A stretch of DNA of 64,000 nt. Source: Duganella rivi. GTDB lineage: Bacteria; Pseudomonadota; Gammaproteobacteria; Burkholderiales; Burkholderiaceae_D. Below, piece by piece: positions 13,931 to 21,932 of this stretch. Both the position numbers and the translations under genes were made by a program. Each line of letters starts with the position of its first letter. Position 1 is the first letter of the stretch. Under the pieces are notes generated by a model. It made no database searches, was not told where the DNA came from, and was given only the letters and a program-made list of their open reading frames with translations. The stretch covers positions 434,001 through 498,000 of the forward strand of contig NZ_WWCK01000003.1 in the NCBI RefSeq assembly GCF_009857435.1. The letters run 5' to 3'.

Positions 13931-13958
13931 GTTTAGACTTCTATAAATTATGCGAAAT
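13931..13958 (-). other. attR: hybrid dif-like site with divergent XerD arm
   Basis: On the minus strand the XerC arm (TTTCGCATAA part) and centre TTTATA are identical to attL over 17 bases, but the XerD arm reads GAAGTCTAAAC instead of TTATGTAAAAT. This matches elements whose attP pairs only with XerC, leaving one intact dif and one hybrid after insertion. The last base overlaps the stop codon of the adjoining recombinase gene. Confidence 0.8.
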
Positions 13959-15133
13959 TACGTAGATTCCTTGGCGGCGTTCACAGAGGCCAAAATCTCA
14001 TCATGGCGTTCGTTATCTGTCTTGTGCAGATACGCCGCGGTTGTGGCGATGCTGGCGTGGCCGGCGGTCTCTTGCAGCGTTTTTAGTTGCACGCCGTTGT
14101 TCGCATGATTCGTCAGCATGCTGTGCCTTAACCAATGCGCTGACGCCTGTCGCAACGTCGCCGCCATGTCTGCATCGCCCAAACCATCCGCTGCGCTCGC
14201 TGCTGCCGCAAAGATGGTTTTAATCGCGTCGGACGCCGCTTCATCGGTGATGCGCACCAGCGCGCCGCCGCGGCTCGACAATACCAGCGGCGTATCGTCG
14301 CTGCGCACGGTTTGCGGCAGCATGCCGAACGCCGCGCGGTATTGGCGGTACGCGGCCAGCATCGCCGGCGGCACCGGCAAGCGGCGCGGCTTGTTGCCTT
14401 TGCCGAGCACGTCCAGCCACCAGCGGCCGTTGCCTTCGGTGTACAGCGCGCCCATGTTGGCGCTGACGATTTCGTTCAGCCGCGCGCCGGTGTGGATGTA
14501 CGCGCTCAAAAGGAAATGATCGCGCTCGCGGCGGCGTACGGCGGCCGGCGTCTCGGCCACGCGCCCGGCAGCCGTGGCCAGCGCCAGTTCCAGCGCGTCG
14601 GACGTCAAATAGCGCGTGATGCGGCTGGCATTGGCGGTTTTAACGTGCTTGACCAGCGCCGCCGGATCTCGCCGCAAATAACCGGTGTGCGCTGCGTACG
14701 CAAACAAACCTTTGACCGCAATCATGGCCTGGCGCCGGCTGGCGTCCGACAACGGCCCGCTGAACGGCCGGTAGCGTGGATCGTCTCGTGGCCATTTCGT
14801 CGTCGAAATCCAGTCCTGTGGCGGCGATTTCAGGAATTCTTTGTAGCCATTGAGATCGGCGACGTTCAATTGTCGCAGGGTTTTGCCTGTCTCCTCCCGG
14901 CACCACGTCAAAAACCTGAACAGCTCTTTTTGGGTATTGGCGATGGATTTTGGGCCTAATTCGCCATGACTGATGAACTCCCTTGCAATTTCACTATCGG
15001 TGCGAGCATCGGTCATGGCGTCTTCGGCAATGGTGCGCAAGGCGTCCGGGTCGCGCCAACGGCGTTGTTCAGCGCCGTCACTGTGGGCAGGGAATGGATC
15101 CAGGTTGATGAGGTCGAATTTCTTTGGTGGCAT
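13958..15133 (-). CDS. tyrosine site-specific recombinase next to dif
   Basis: This 391-residue protein is read from MPPKKFDLINL (ATG 15131-15133); a longer frame to 15229 would cross an inverted repeat. The N-terminal SAM-like domain is at about 50-150 (KSIANTQKELFRFLTWCREETGK). The catalytic domain has Arg in HTGARLNE, Lys in GKGNKPRRLPVP, HWLRHS and the Tyr nucleophile in AAYLHKTD. It is longer than XerC/XerD (about 300). Its stop codon touches the XerC arm of attR, so it lies outside the repeat-bounded element. It may belong to an older element at dif or be a host gene. A TATAAT six bases before the ATG hints at a leaderless message. Confidence 0.8.
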   Translation of the reverse strand: MPPKKFDLINLDPFPAHSDGAEQRRWRDPDALRTIAEDAMTDARTDSEIAREFISHGELGPKSIANTQKELFRFLTWCREETGKTLRQLNVADLNGYKEFLKSPPQDWISTTKWPRDDPRYRPFSGPLSDASRRQAMIAVKGLFAYAAHTGYLRRDPAALVKHVKTANASRITRYLTSDALELALATAAGRVAETPAAVRRRERDHFLLSAYIHTGARLNEIVSANMGALYTEGNGRWWLDVLGKGNKPRRLPVPPAMLAAYRQYRAAFGMLPQTVRSDDTPLVLSSRGGALVRITDEAASDAIKTIFAAAASAADGLGDADMAATLRQASAHWLRHSMLTNHANNGVQLKTLQETAGHASIATTAAYLHKTDNERHDEILASVNAAKEST

Positions 15134-15164
15134 TCCTGCATTATACAGTATTTCATACAGTGGT

Positions 15165-15199
15165 TTTAATCGACAATATAAGTAGTAATGTCGATTAAA
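15165..15199. promoter_or_regulatory. 11-bp inverted repeat upstream of the recombinase
   Basis: TTTAATCGACA (15165-15175) and TGTCGATTAAA (15189-15199) are separated by 13 bases. The repeat lies about 32-66 bases before the recombinase ATG at 15133, just upstream of a TATAAT (15140-15145, minus strand). Likely an operator or recombinase arm site. Confidence 0.5.
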
Positions 15200-15426
15200 T
15201 GCCACGACCGAAGATTGTCGACGTGGCAATTGCGCAACAAGAAAAAACCGTGCCGCCTCTCAGCAAGCCTATCGTAACAATTGTTACTCAACCATTACAA
15301 TTAATCGATGGTTAAGTAAATATGTTATTTGCTACCTTTTTTTGCAACCCATAGAGCATGGGCCAGAGATTGCCGGCTGTCACAAGCGGCTGGCAGTGGG
15401 ATAAAAAACGTTAAAGAAGGTCGATA

Positions 15427-16194
15427 ATGAAACAATTCAGTCGTAGCCGAACATCCCTCAATACCCTGGTTGGCATGGCCTGCATGGCCGCCCTGCCCGC
15501 CATGGCCGACAAGCTGGCGTTTGAAGACGCCAACGGCAATCCCCTGTCGGGCATCATCAAGGACGCCGAGGGCTTTGCCCAAGGCGATTACGTGGTACAT
15601 GGCTATGCCCTCGATCCCGCACCGGGATCGCTGGTCGGCGCCATCATCGACGGCGCCAGCAACAGCGGCGCCTGCGTCGCGCTGGCCTGCGGCGTCGGCA
15701 ATCCGAGCAGCTACTACGCCGCCCTCAACGACGGCATCATCGAGATCGAGCACAGCAAGGCCGGCCAGGCCTTCTCGCTGCAATCGTTCGACGCCAGCTT
15801 CATCGGCGGCATCTACGAAGGCCTGGGCCAGCCAGTGGCCGGCGTGCTGCGGGTGCAGGGCTTCCGCGCCGACAACAGCACCATCTGGCAGGATTTCGAG
15901 CTGCAAGGACGTGATTTCAATACCACCGGCTTCGATTTCGCCCACTTCGTTACCAGCCAGGAGTTCGGCTCGCAGCAGTTCGTAGCCATCGATTTCTTCG
16001 GCTTCTCGTGCAATTTCGATGGCGATTGCACCGCGTTTGAAAATCTCAAGGGCCAGTTCGGCATCGACAATATCGAGGTTTCGGCCGTCCCTGAGCCCTC
16101 GTCCTGGCTGATGCTGGGGTCGGGCTTGCTGGGACTGGGCTGGCTGTCACGCCGCCGCCAGGTTGCCGCCTCCGCCCAAGGAGCCGCAGCATGA
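15427..16194 (+). CDS. PEP-CTERM sorted exported protein
   Basis: This 255-residue protein has a signal peptide (ending ALPAMADK) and a C-terminal PEP-CTERM signal: VPEPSSW, a hydrophobic helix (LMLGSGLLGLGWL) and SRRRQ. Between them is a beta-rich domain with paired cysteines (SGACVALACGVGN and FSCNFDGDCTAF). PEP-CTERM proteins are processed by EpsH/exosortase and usually act in the outer envelope or matrix. It overlaps the subtilase start by 4 bases, so the two are co-translated and perhaps work together. Confidence 0.85.
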   Translation: MKQFSRSRTSLNTLVGMACMAALPAMADKLAFEDANGNPLSGIIKDAEGFAQGDYVVHGYALDPAPGSLVGAIIDGASNSGACVALACGVGNPSSYYAALNDGIIEIEHSKAGQAFSLQSFDASFIGGIYEGLGQPVAGVLRVQGFRADNSTIWQDFELQGRDFNTTGFDFAHFVTSQEFGSQQFVAIDFFGFSCNFDGDCTAFENLKGQFGIDNIEVSAVPEPSSWLMLGSGLLGLGWLSRRRQVAASAQGAAA

Positions 16195-19100
16195 GCGCGC
16201 CCCGCATCCCCCACTTTGCCCTGCGCCTGGGCGTGGCCAGCGTCATGCTGGTATTGGCCACCCTGCCCGCCCGCGCCGACGACGTCCGCCGCGCCTACCT
16301 GGTGCAGCTGGGCGACAAGCCGATCTCGTCCTACTCGGGCGGTGTCGCCGGCATGCAAGCGACGCAGCCGGCCAACGGCAAGCGGCTTAACCTGTCGGCG
16401 CCGGCCGTGCAGCAGTACAGCGCCTACCTGCAAGGCAAACAGGCCAGCGTGACCGCACTGGTCGCGGCCGCGCCGGTGCTGCACAAGTACAGCGTGGTGC
16501 TGAATGGTTTCAGCGCCCTGCTGACCGATGCCGAGGTGCGCGCGCTGCGCGCCAATAGCGGCGTGCTCAGCGTGACGCCCGACGAGCCGCGCCACCTGGT
16601 CACCAGCTACACGCCAACCTTCCTCGGGCTGGATCAGCCGGATGGCCTGTGGAGCAAGGCCGGCGGCGTGACCAGCGCCGGCGAGGATATTATCGTGGGC
16701 GTAATTGATAGCGGTATCTGGCCGGAGAATCTGGCCTTTACCGACCGCGCGGACGGCAGCGGCGTCCCCACGCTCGACCGCAGCGCGAGCGTGGTTTACG
16801 GCGCGCCGCCAGCCGGCTGGAGCGGCACCTGCCAGCCCGGCGAAGGCTTCGACGCCGCGCTGTGCAACAACAAGCTGATCGGCGCCCGCTACTTCAACGA
16901 GGGCTTCCTGGCGCAGAACAACGTGCTGCACTGGAGCGATTTCAACTCGGCGCGCGATGGCCTGGGCGGCAACGCCGGCCACGGCGGCCATGGCACCCAC
17001 ACCTCATCCACGGCGGCCGGCAATCACGGCGTCGCCACCACCGTGGATGGCCTGCCGATGGGCAAGGCCGGCGGCATCGCGCCGCGCGCCCGCGTCGCCA
17101 TGTACAAGGTGTGCTGGAACGCCGAGGCCTGGGACGATCCGCGCGGCTTCAACAGCTGCTGGGTGACCGACAGCGTGGCAGCCATCGAGCAAGCGGTGAC
17201 CGACGGCGTGCACGTGCTGAACTACTCGATCAGCGGCGGGGCCAGCATCGAAGACCCGGTGGCACTGGCCTTCCTCAATGCCGCCAACGCCGGCGTGTTC
17301 GTGGCGGCGGCGGCCGGCAACGAGGGGCCGGACAATGGCACGCTGTCGCACGTCAGCCCGTGGTTGACCACGGTCGCGGCATCGACCCACGACCGCCAGC
17401 TGCAATCGACGCTGACGCTGGCCGATGGCCGCAGCTTCAAGGGGGCCTCGCTGAACAAGGACGGTTTGCCCAAGACCGCCATGATCCGCGCGCAGGACGC
17501 CGTGCTGCCCAACACCGATCCGCTGGCCGCGCCGCTGTGCCCGAGCGCCGATTGGAATCTCGGCGCGCCGATCCTGGACGCCGCCAAAGTGGCGGGCAAG
17601 ATCGTCGTCTGCGAGCGCGGCATCAACGACCGGGTCGACAAGAGCAAGGCGGTCAAGGAAGCCGGCGGGGTCGGCATGGTGCTGGTCGATAACGGCGGCG
17701 GCCTGGTGGCCGAGATTCATTCGGTGCCAACGGTGCACGTCAGCAACGCCGACGGCCTGAAGATCGCCGATTACGCGGCCACCGGCAGCGGCAGCGCCGC
17801 GCTGTCGGCCTTCATCATCACCACCGTGCCGGGCTCGGCGCCGGTAATCGCCGGCTTCTCGTCGCGCGGCCCGAGCGGCGACGACACCAACGTCATGAAG
17901 CCCGACCTGGCCGCACCCGGCGTCAGCATCCTGGCCGGCGTGTCGCCAGAACTGACGCCGGAGCAGCGCAGCGAGATCATCGCCGGCACCCTGCCGGCGC
18001 AGCAAGTGTGGGCCTTCATGGACGGCACCTCGATGGCGACGCCGCATGTGGCCGGCCTCGCCGCACTGTTGCGCCAGCAGCATCCGGGCTGGAGCCCGGC
18101 GGCCATCAAGTCGGCCTTGATGACCAGCGCCCGCAACACCCTGCCAGATGGCCTGACGGACAGCACTGCCGGCACCCTGCCCTGGGGCCAGGGCGCCGGC
18201 AATGTGCTGCCCAACCGCGCCAACGATCCCGGCCTCGTCTACGACGCCGGCGCCATCGACTACAAGAAGTACCTGTGCGGGCGCGGCAACGCCGACCAAT
18301 GCGGCTACGGCGCCAGCGCGGCGGCGGATCTGAACCAGGCCGCGATCGCGGTCGGCAACGTGCTGACCGCCGCCACCGTGAAGCGCACCGTCACCAACGT
18401 CGGCAGCCAGACCGCGACCTACAACGCCAGCATCAGCATGCAAGGCTACGAGGCCACGGTGCAGCCTGCCAGCCTGACCATCGCGCCGGGCGCCACGGCC
18501 AGCTTCACGGTCACCCTGAAGCGCACCACCGCCCCGGATCGGACTTGGCAGTTTGGTTCGCTGAGCTGGAGCGATGGCACGCATACGGTGCGCAGTCCCA
18601 TTGTGGCCATATCCGCCACCTCGCTGACGGCCCCGCCGACGGTGCGCAGCACCCGCGTCACCGACACCAAGCTGCTGTCGATCGGCACCGACTACAGCGG
18701 CAAGCTGGGCGTGGTTGCGGGTGGCCTGAAGCCGGTCACCAAGACCACGCTGACGGTGTATCAGGCCGGCGAAGACAGCGTCGACACCGCGCTGCAAGTG
18801 GCTGCTGCCTGCAACAGCAGCAGCCAAGGGGTGTCGGTCACGCCATACGTGATCCCGGCCGACACGCTGGCGGCGCGCTTCGAGCTGTTCGACCGCGACA
18901 CCAGCGGCAACGGCAAGGACGACCTCGACCTGGCCGTGCTGGACAGCAGCGGCAAGATTGCCGGCATCGCGCTGCATGACGGCTCCAACGAGACCGTGCT
19001 GCTGCGCGACCCAGCTGCCGGCACCTACCGCGTGTGCGTGCTCGGTTACAAGCTGAAAAACGGCGTCTCCAGCGAGTTCCAGCTATCGACCGCGCACGTC

Positions 19101-19346
19101 ACCGCCAATGACCGCGGCGGCAATCTGGAGGCGGCGGTGCCGACCACGGTCAAGAACCGCAGTAGCGCCACGGCGGCCCTGACCTGGTCCGGCCTGCAAC
19201 CAGGCACGCGCTACCTGGGCGCCATGGACTTGCTGGAGCTTGGCGTGCGCCGCGCCACCAGCACCGTGATCCACGTCGATACCGGCGACACCGTGCCGCA
19301 GCCCGCCATGCTGGCCCGCGCGCCGAAACGCGATAGCCGCAAATAA
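16191..19346 (+). CDS. large secreted subtilase (S8 family) with PA insert
   Basis: This 1051-residue protein has a signal peptide (to about 30, PARADD) and an inhibitor-I9-like propeptide at about 34-138. The catalytic triad is Asp173 (VGVIDSGIW), His267 (GHGGHGTHTSS) and Ser614 (DGTSMATPHVAG). A PA-type insert lies between His and Ser (KVAGKIVVCERGINDRVDKSKAV), then Fn3-like and beta-sandwich domains (TVKRTVTNVGSQTATY onward). The layout resembles cucumisin-like subtilases. It degrades proteins outside the cell. It is flanked by two PEP-CTERM proteins but has no PEP-CTERM tail itself, ending APKRDSRK. Confidence 0.9.
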   Translation: MSAPRIPHFALRLGVASVMLVLATLPARADDVRRAYLVQLGDKPISSYSGGVAGMQATQPANGKRLNLSAPAVQQYSAYLQGKQASVTALVAAAPVLHKYSVVLNGFSALLTDAEVRALRANSGVLSVTPDEPRHLVTSYTPTFLGLDQPDGLWSKAGGVTSAGEDIIVGVIDSGIWPENLAFTDRADGSGVPTLDRSASVVYGAPPAGWSGTCQPGEGFDAALCNNKLIGARYFNEGFLAQNNVLHWSDFNSARDGLGGNAGHGGHGTHTSSTAAGNHGVATTVDGLPMGKAGGIAPRARVAMYKVCWNAEAWDDPRGFNSCWVTDSVAAIEQAVTDGVHVLNYSISGGASIEDPVALAFLNAANAGVFVAAAAGNEGPDNGTLSHVSPWLTTVAASTHDRQLQSTLTLADGRSFKGASLNKDGLPKTAMIRAQDAVLPNTDPLAAPLCPSADWNLGAPILDAAKVAGKIVVCERGINDRVDKSKAVKEAGGVGMVLVDNGGGLVAEIHSVPTVHVSNADGLKIADYAATGSGSAALSAFIITTVPGSAPVIAGFSSRGPSGDDTNVMKPDLAAPGVSILAGVSPELTPEQRSEIIAGTLPAQQVWAFMDGTSMATPHVAGLAALLRQQHPGWSPAAIKSALMTSARNTLPDGLTDSTAGTLPWGQGAGNVLPNRANDPGLVYDAGAIDYKKYLCGRGNADQCGYGASAAADLNQAAIAVGNVLTAATVKRTVTNVGSQTATYNASISMQGYEATVQPASLTIAPGATASFTVTLKRTTAPDRTWQFGSLSWSDGTHTVRSPIVAISATSLTAPPTVRSTRVTDTKLLSIGTDYSGKLGVVAGGLKPVTKTTLTVYQAGEDSVDTALQVAAACNSSSQGVSVTPYVIPADTLAARFELFDRDTSGNGKDDLDLAVLDSSGKIAGIALHDGSNETVLLRDPAAGTYRVCVLGYKLKNGVSSEFQLSTAHVTANDRGGNLEAAVPTTVKNRSSATAALTWSGLQPGTRYLGAMDLLELGVRRATSTVIHVDTGDTVPQPAMLARAPKRDSRK

Positions 19347-19357
19347 CCCGACCTTTT

Positions 19358-20131
19358 ATGAAAGCCAAACACATGAAAACCATGAATACCTTGTTGGCAG
19401 TATTGCTGGGTACGGCGTGCAGCACCGCGCTGGCCGATCCCAAGAACACCACCGTCGACTTCTCCGGCAATCTACATGGCTGGGTAGGCCCGCAAGCGTC
19501 GAACGGCGCCGGCGGCACCAAGTTTGACGACCTGATCAGCCCGACCAAGGCCATGCATACCAAGATCGAAGACCAGGTGATCACCTTCGCCACCAAGGAC
19601 GCCAACTTCACTGGCAACTACGGGACGAGCAAGACCGTGACCATCAGCCTGGATGTCTACACCAAGGATGTCAGCTACTTCGGCTTCGGCCAGACCACCC
19701 GGCCACTGATCGTGGAGATGCGCGACTACGACACGCCGCCGGCGGGATTGAACTATTCAAGCGTCTGGTACTACCTGGGCGACTTCGATCCCAACAAGCC
19801 GCTGCAGCACTTCTCGGTAACGATCGCCGACACCAAGTCCAAGGGCTTGCCGGCGGGCTGGGGCGGTTACGGCGCGATCTCGGAAGACATGCATCCCGAA
19901 CTGCCGAGCGACCGCACCTTCAAGAACATCCTGGCCTCGGTCGATCAGTTGGTGTTCTCGACGGCCATGCCGGGTGTGGTGTCCGACTTCGTCAATTTCG
20001 ACGTCGCGCTCGACAACATCAGCATTAGCGCAGTGCCGGAGCCGAGCGAAACGCTGATGCTCGGCGCCGGCCTGGGTTTGCTGGGATTGGTGGCACGCCG
20101 CCGCAAACGTAACGGCCAAGTCGTCAACTAG
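19358..20131 (+). CDS. PEP-CTERM sorted exported protein
   Basis: This 257-residue protein has a signal peptide ending STALADP. A beta-rich domain begins NTTVDFSGNLHGWVGPQ and ends DFVNFDVALDNISIS, laminin-G or carbohydrate-binding-like. The C-terminus is the sorting signal VPEPSETLMLGAGLGLLGLVARRRKR. A second ATG at 19373 (MKTMN) could be the true start. It lies 11 bases after the subtilase and overlaps the NsrR gene stop by 4 bases in convergent orientation. Confidence 0.82.
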   Translation: MKAKHMKTMNTLLAVLLGTACSTALADPKNTTVDFSGNLHGWVGPQASNGAGGTKFDDLISPTKAMHTKIEDQVITFATKDANFTGNYGTSKTVTISLDVYTKDVSYFGFGQTTRPLIVEMRDYDTPPAGLNYSSVWYYLGDFDPNKPLQHFSVTIADTKSKGLPAGWGGYGAISEDMHPELPSDRTFKNILASVDQLVFSTAMPGVVSDFVNFDVALDNISISAVPEPSETLMLGAGLGLLGLVARRRKRNGQVVN

Positions 20132-20610
20132 CCGGTAGTGAAGCCCGCTGGGGCGGCCTTGCGCTCCAGCGGGTGAAAATGCAGCGGCGCCTGACCCGCC
20201 GGCGGCGCAGGTTCTGGCAGCAAAGTCGCCAGCGTTTGCTGGTCGAGCGTGGCGAGAAAGGCCGAGGCGGCCATGCCCAGCGCATTCTTCAAGCGGCAAG
20301 CGCTGGACAGCGGGCAGCTGGTATTCCCGGCAGCGAAGCACTCGGCCATGTGGAAGTCGGTTTCAGTCTCGCGCACCACTTTGCCGAGGTTGATCTCGCC
20401 CGGCTCCTGCTTGAGGCGCAGGCCGCCATGGCGCCCTCTTACGGTCTCCACGTAGCCGTGCACGCCGAGCTGGTACACCACTTTCATCAAGTGGTTCTTG
20501 GAGATACTGTGGGTGTCCGCAATGTCCTGGATCGTGACCAGTTGATCGCGGTGCATTGCCAGATACAGCAGTGTTCTCAGGCTGTATTCGGTAAAAGAAG
20601 TGAGTCGCAT
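20128..20610 (-). CDS. nsrR: Rrf2-family NO-sensing repressor NsrR
   Basis: The 160-residue protein starts MRLTSFTEYSLRTLLYLAM; a start 9 codons upstream is also open. A winged helix occupies residues about 10-65 (TIQDIADTHSISKNHLMKVVYQLG). Three cysteines in C-x7-C-x5-C spacing (ECFAAGNTSCPLSSACRL) would hold the iron-sulfur cluster. Intact cluster means repression; nitrosylation by NO releases DNA. Two NsrR-type sites lie in the region shared with the divergent ncgABC-nirK operon, so it probably controls that operon and itself. The C-terminus is longer than usual, with a Pro-rich tail. Confidence 0.85.
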   Translation of the reverse strand: MRLTSFTEYSLRTLLYLAMHRDQLVTIQDIADTHSISKNHLMKVVYQLGVHGYVETVRGRHGGLRLKQEPGEINLGKVVRETETDFHMAECFAAGNTSCPLSSACRLKNALGMAASAFLATLDQQTLATLLPEPAPPAGQAPLHFHPLERKAAPAGFTTG

Positions 20611-20743
20611 GGCCGGGCCGGTGAGATAAAGATTCATTCAAAATACTTCAATAACCACTGCTCGTCAACCGCTTTCTCCAGAGCCCCCTCAAGTTGCAAG
20701 GATAATTGCAAATAAGAAAAATTAGCCCTTGCGCACGGCTTTA

Positions 20744-20766
20744 AACATGTATACCATTTACATCAT
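20744..20766. promoter_or_regulatory. NsrR-like binding site near the nsrR promoter
   Basis: Two 11-base halves (AACATGTATAC and ATTTACATCAT) with one base between. Each matches 8 of 11 positions of the NsrR dyad (AAGATGYATTT and its inverse). It lies 134 bases ahead of the nsrR start and 106 ahead of the oxidase gene. Confidence 0.55.
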
Positions 20767-20819
20767 TAAACCTTCTTCAGGTTCAGCAGGCCGGCCGTCC
20801 GGCCTTTTTAGCGGACTTA

Positions 20820-20842
20820 AAGATGTATTTTGAATGCACGTT
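20820..20842. promoter_or_regulatory. NsrR-like binding site ahead of the ncgA-nirK operon
   Basis: AAGATGTATTT, one T, then GAATGCACGTT: the first half fits the NsrR consensus perfectly and the second at 8 of 11. It ends 29 bases before the start codon of the multicopper oxidase gene, well placed to block transcription. Confidence 0.7.
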
Positions 20843-20871
20843 ATTGTGCACTTGTCCACACAGGAGTTCTC

Positions 20872-21918
20872 ATGACATCGCGTTTTTCCAGCTTCCGCAG
20901 GCTGGCCGCACTGGCCGCTTTCTGCACCGCCGGCGTTTTGCTCTCGTCCACTGCCGCGGCCGCCGTGCGCAAGTACGATATGAATATCGAAGACACCCGC
21001 ATCACGCTGGTGGAAAAGCAGCAGTACCATACCTTCGCTTTTTCCGGCCAGGTACCGGGCCCGCTGTTCTTCGTCGATGAAGGCGACCAGGTTGAAGTCA
21101 ACGTCAACAACGTGACCGCCTTGCCGCACTCGATCCACTGGCACGGCATGCTGCAAAAAGGCACCTGGAAGATGGACGGCATCGCCGGCACCACCCAGGC
21201 CCCGATCCAGCCGGGCGAAAGCTTCACCTACAAATTCATCGCCGAGCCGTCGGGCACCATGTGGTACCACTGCCACGTCAACGTCAACGAGCACGTGGTG
21301 CTGCGCGGCATGTGGGGCCCGTTCATCGTGCGTCCGAAAAAGCCGACCGCGCTGGAAAAAACCGTCACCAAGGACTTCATCATGATGCTGTCCGACTGGG
21401 ACTCGAAGTGGGCTGACAAGCCGGGCTTCGGCGGCCTGCCGGGCGACAAGTTCGACTACTTCACCATCAACGGCAAGTCCTTCCCGGATAACCAGCCGCT
21501 GCGCGTCAAGCAAGGCGATGTGGTGCGCATGCGCTTCATCGGCGCCGGCGACCTGGTGCACAGCATCCACTTGCACGGCCACGTGATGACCGTCGCATTC
21601 AAGGACGGCTTCCCGCTGCCGGCGCCGTACAAGGCCGACACGCTGGCCGTCGCCCCAGGCGAACGCTACGACGTGATCTTCACAGCCGACAATCCAGGCC
21701 TGTGGATGATCCACGACCACGTCGATTCCCACGTGATGAATGGCGATCGCCCGATGGGCGGCATCATGAGCGTGCTCGAATACGAGGGCATCAAGCCGGA
21801 CGACTTCTACGACTGGAAGAAGAAAAAGTTTGAGCCGAATTTCTACTACGAGGAATCGCTCAAAAAAGGCCCAGGCATTTACACCAACGACGGTTTCAAG
21901 GGCCAAGCCGTCCAATAA
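20872..21918 (+). CDS. ncgA: two-domain blue multicopper oxidase (NcgA-like)
   Basis: This 348-residue protein starts at the ATG behind CAGGAG, with a signal peptide ending AAAAV. Domain 1 has copper ligands in HSIHWHG (86-91) and a type-1 set in WYHCHVN (133-135), His141 and Met147. Domain 2 has HSIHLHGH (230-237) and MIHDHVDSH (281-287), with no Cys. A type-1 site only in domain 1 marks a type C two-domain oxidase, like the Nitrosomonas europaea blue copper oxidase encoded with nirK. It probably helps tolerance of nitrite/NO or copper maturation in the periplasm. It is first in the operon behind an NsrR site. Confidence 0.82.
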   Translation: MTSRFSSFRRLAALAAFCTAGVLLSSTAAAAVRKYDMNIEDTRITLVEKQQYHTFAFSGQVPGPLFFVDEGDQVEVNVNNVTALPHSIHWHGMLQKGTWKMDGIAGTTQAPIQPGESFTYKFIAEPSGTMWYHCHVNVNEHVVLRGMWGPFIVRPKKPTALEKTVTKDFIMMLSDWDSKWADKPGFGGLPGDKFDYFTINGKSFPDNQPLRVKQGDVVRMRFIGAGDLVHSIHLHGHVMTVAFKDGFPLPAPYKADTLAVAPGERYDVIFTADNPGLWMIHDHVDSHVMNGDRPMGGIMSVLEYEGIKPDDFYDWKKKKFEPNFYYEESLKKGPGIYTNDGFKGQAVQ

Positions 21919-21932
21919 CCCAGGAGTACCCC

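Larger units (their letters stand above)
2676..13958. mobile_element. dif-integrated PM2-like (corticovirus-type) tailless prophage
   Basis: The element is bounded by a 17-base direct repeat (2676-2692 and 13942-13958) consisting of the dif centre plus the XerC arm. The excised circle would be 11,266 bp, close to the roughly 10 kb genome of phage PM2. Almost all genes run leftward in a tightly overlapping order: small early genes, an HUH replication protein, a packaging ATPase, a capsid protein, one-helix membrane proteins, an endolysin and tiny membrane proteins. One HTH gene at each end runs rightward. There is no tail, portal, terminase or filamentous-phage coat gene, and no recombinase inside the element, so host XerC/XerD are the likely integration machinery. 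All essential-looking frames are intact. Confidence 0.85.

Noticed and set aside
2665-13958. Filamentous (inovirus) prophage, as dif use and HTH families suggest
   Set aside because: No coat, pIII-like or Zot protein with a membrane helix is present. The ATPase lacks a transmembrane part, and a capsid protein with two jelly-roll-like halves is present.
13958-15133. Recombinase as the prophage's own integrase
   Set aside because: It lies outside the 17-bp repeats, so it would be lost from the circle; the hybrid site geometry fits XerC-mediated insertion without an own integrase.
17004-18977. Long leftward open frame opposite the subtilase
   Set aside because: Shadow of GC-rich codon use; low-complexity Arg/Ala/Gly composition and no domain, while the plus frame has a full catalytic triad.
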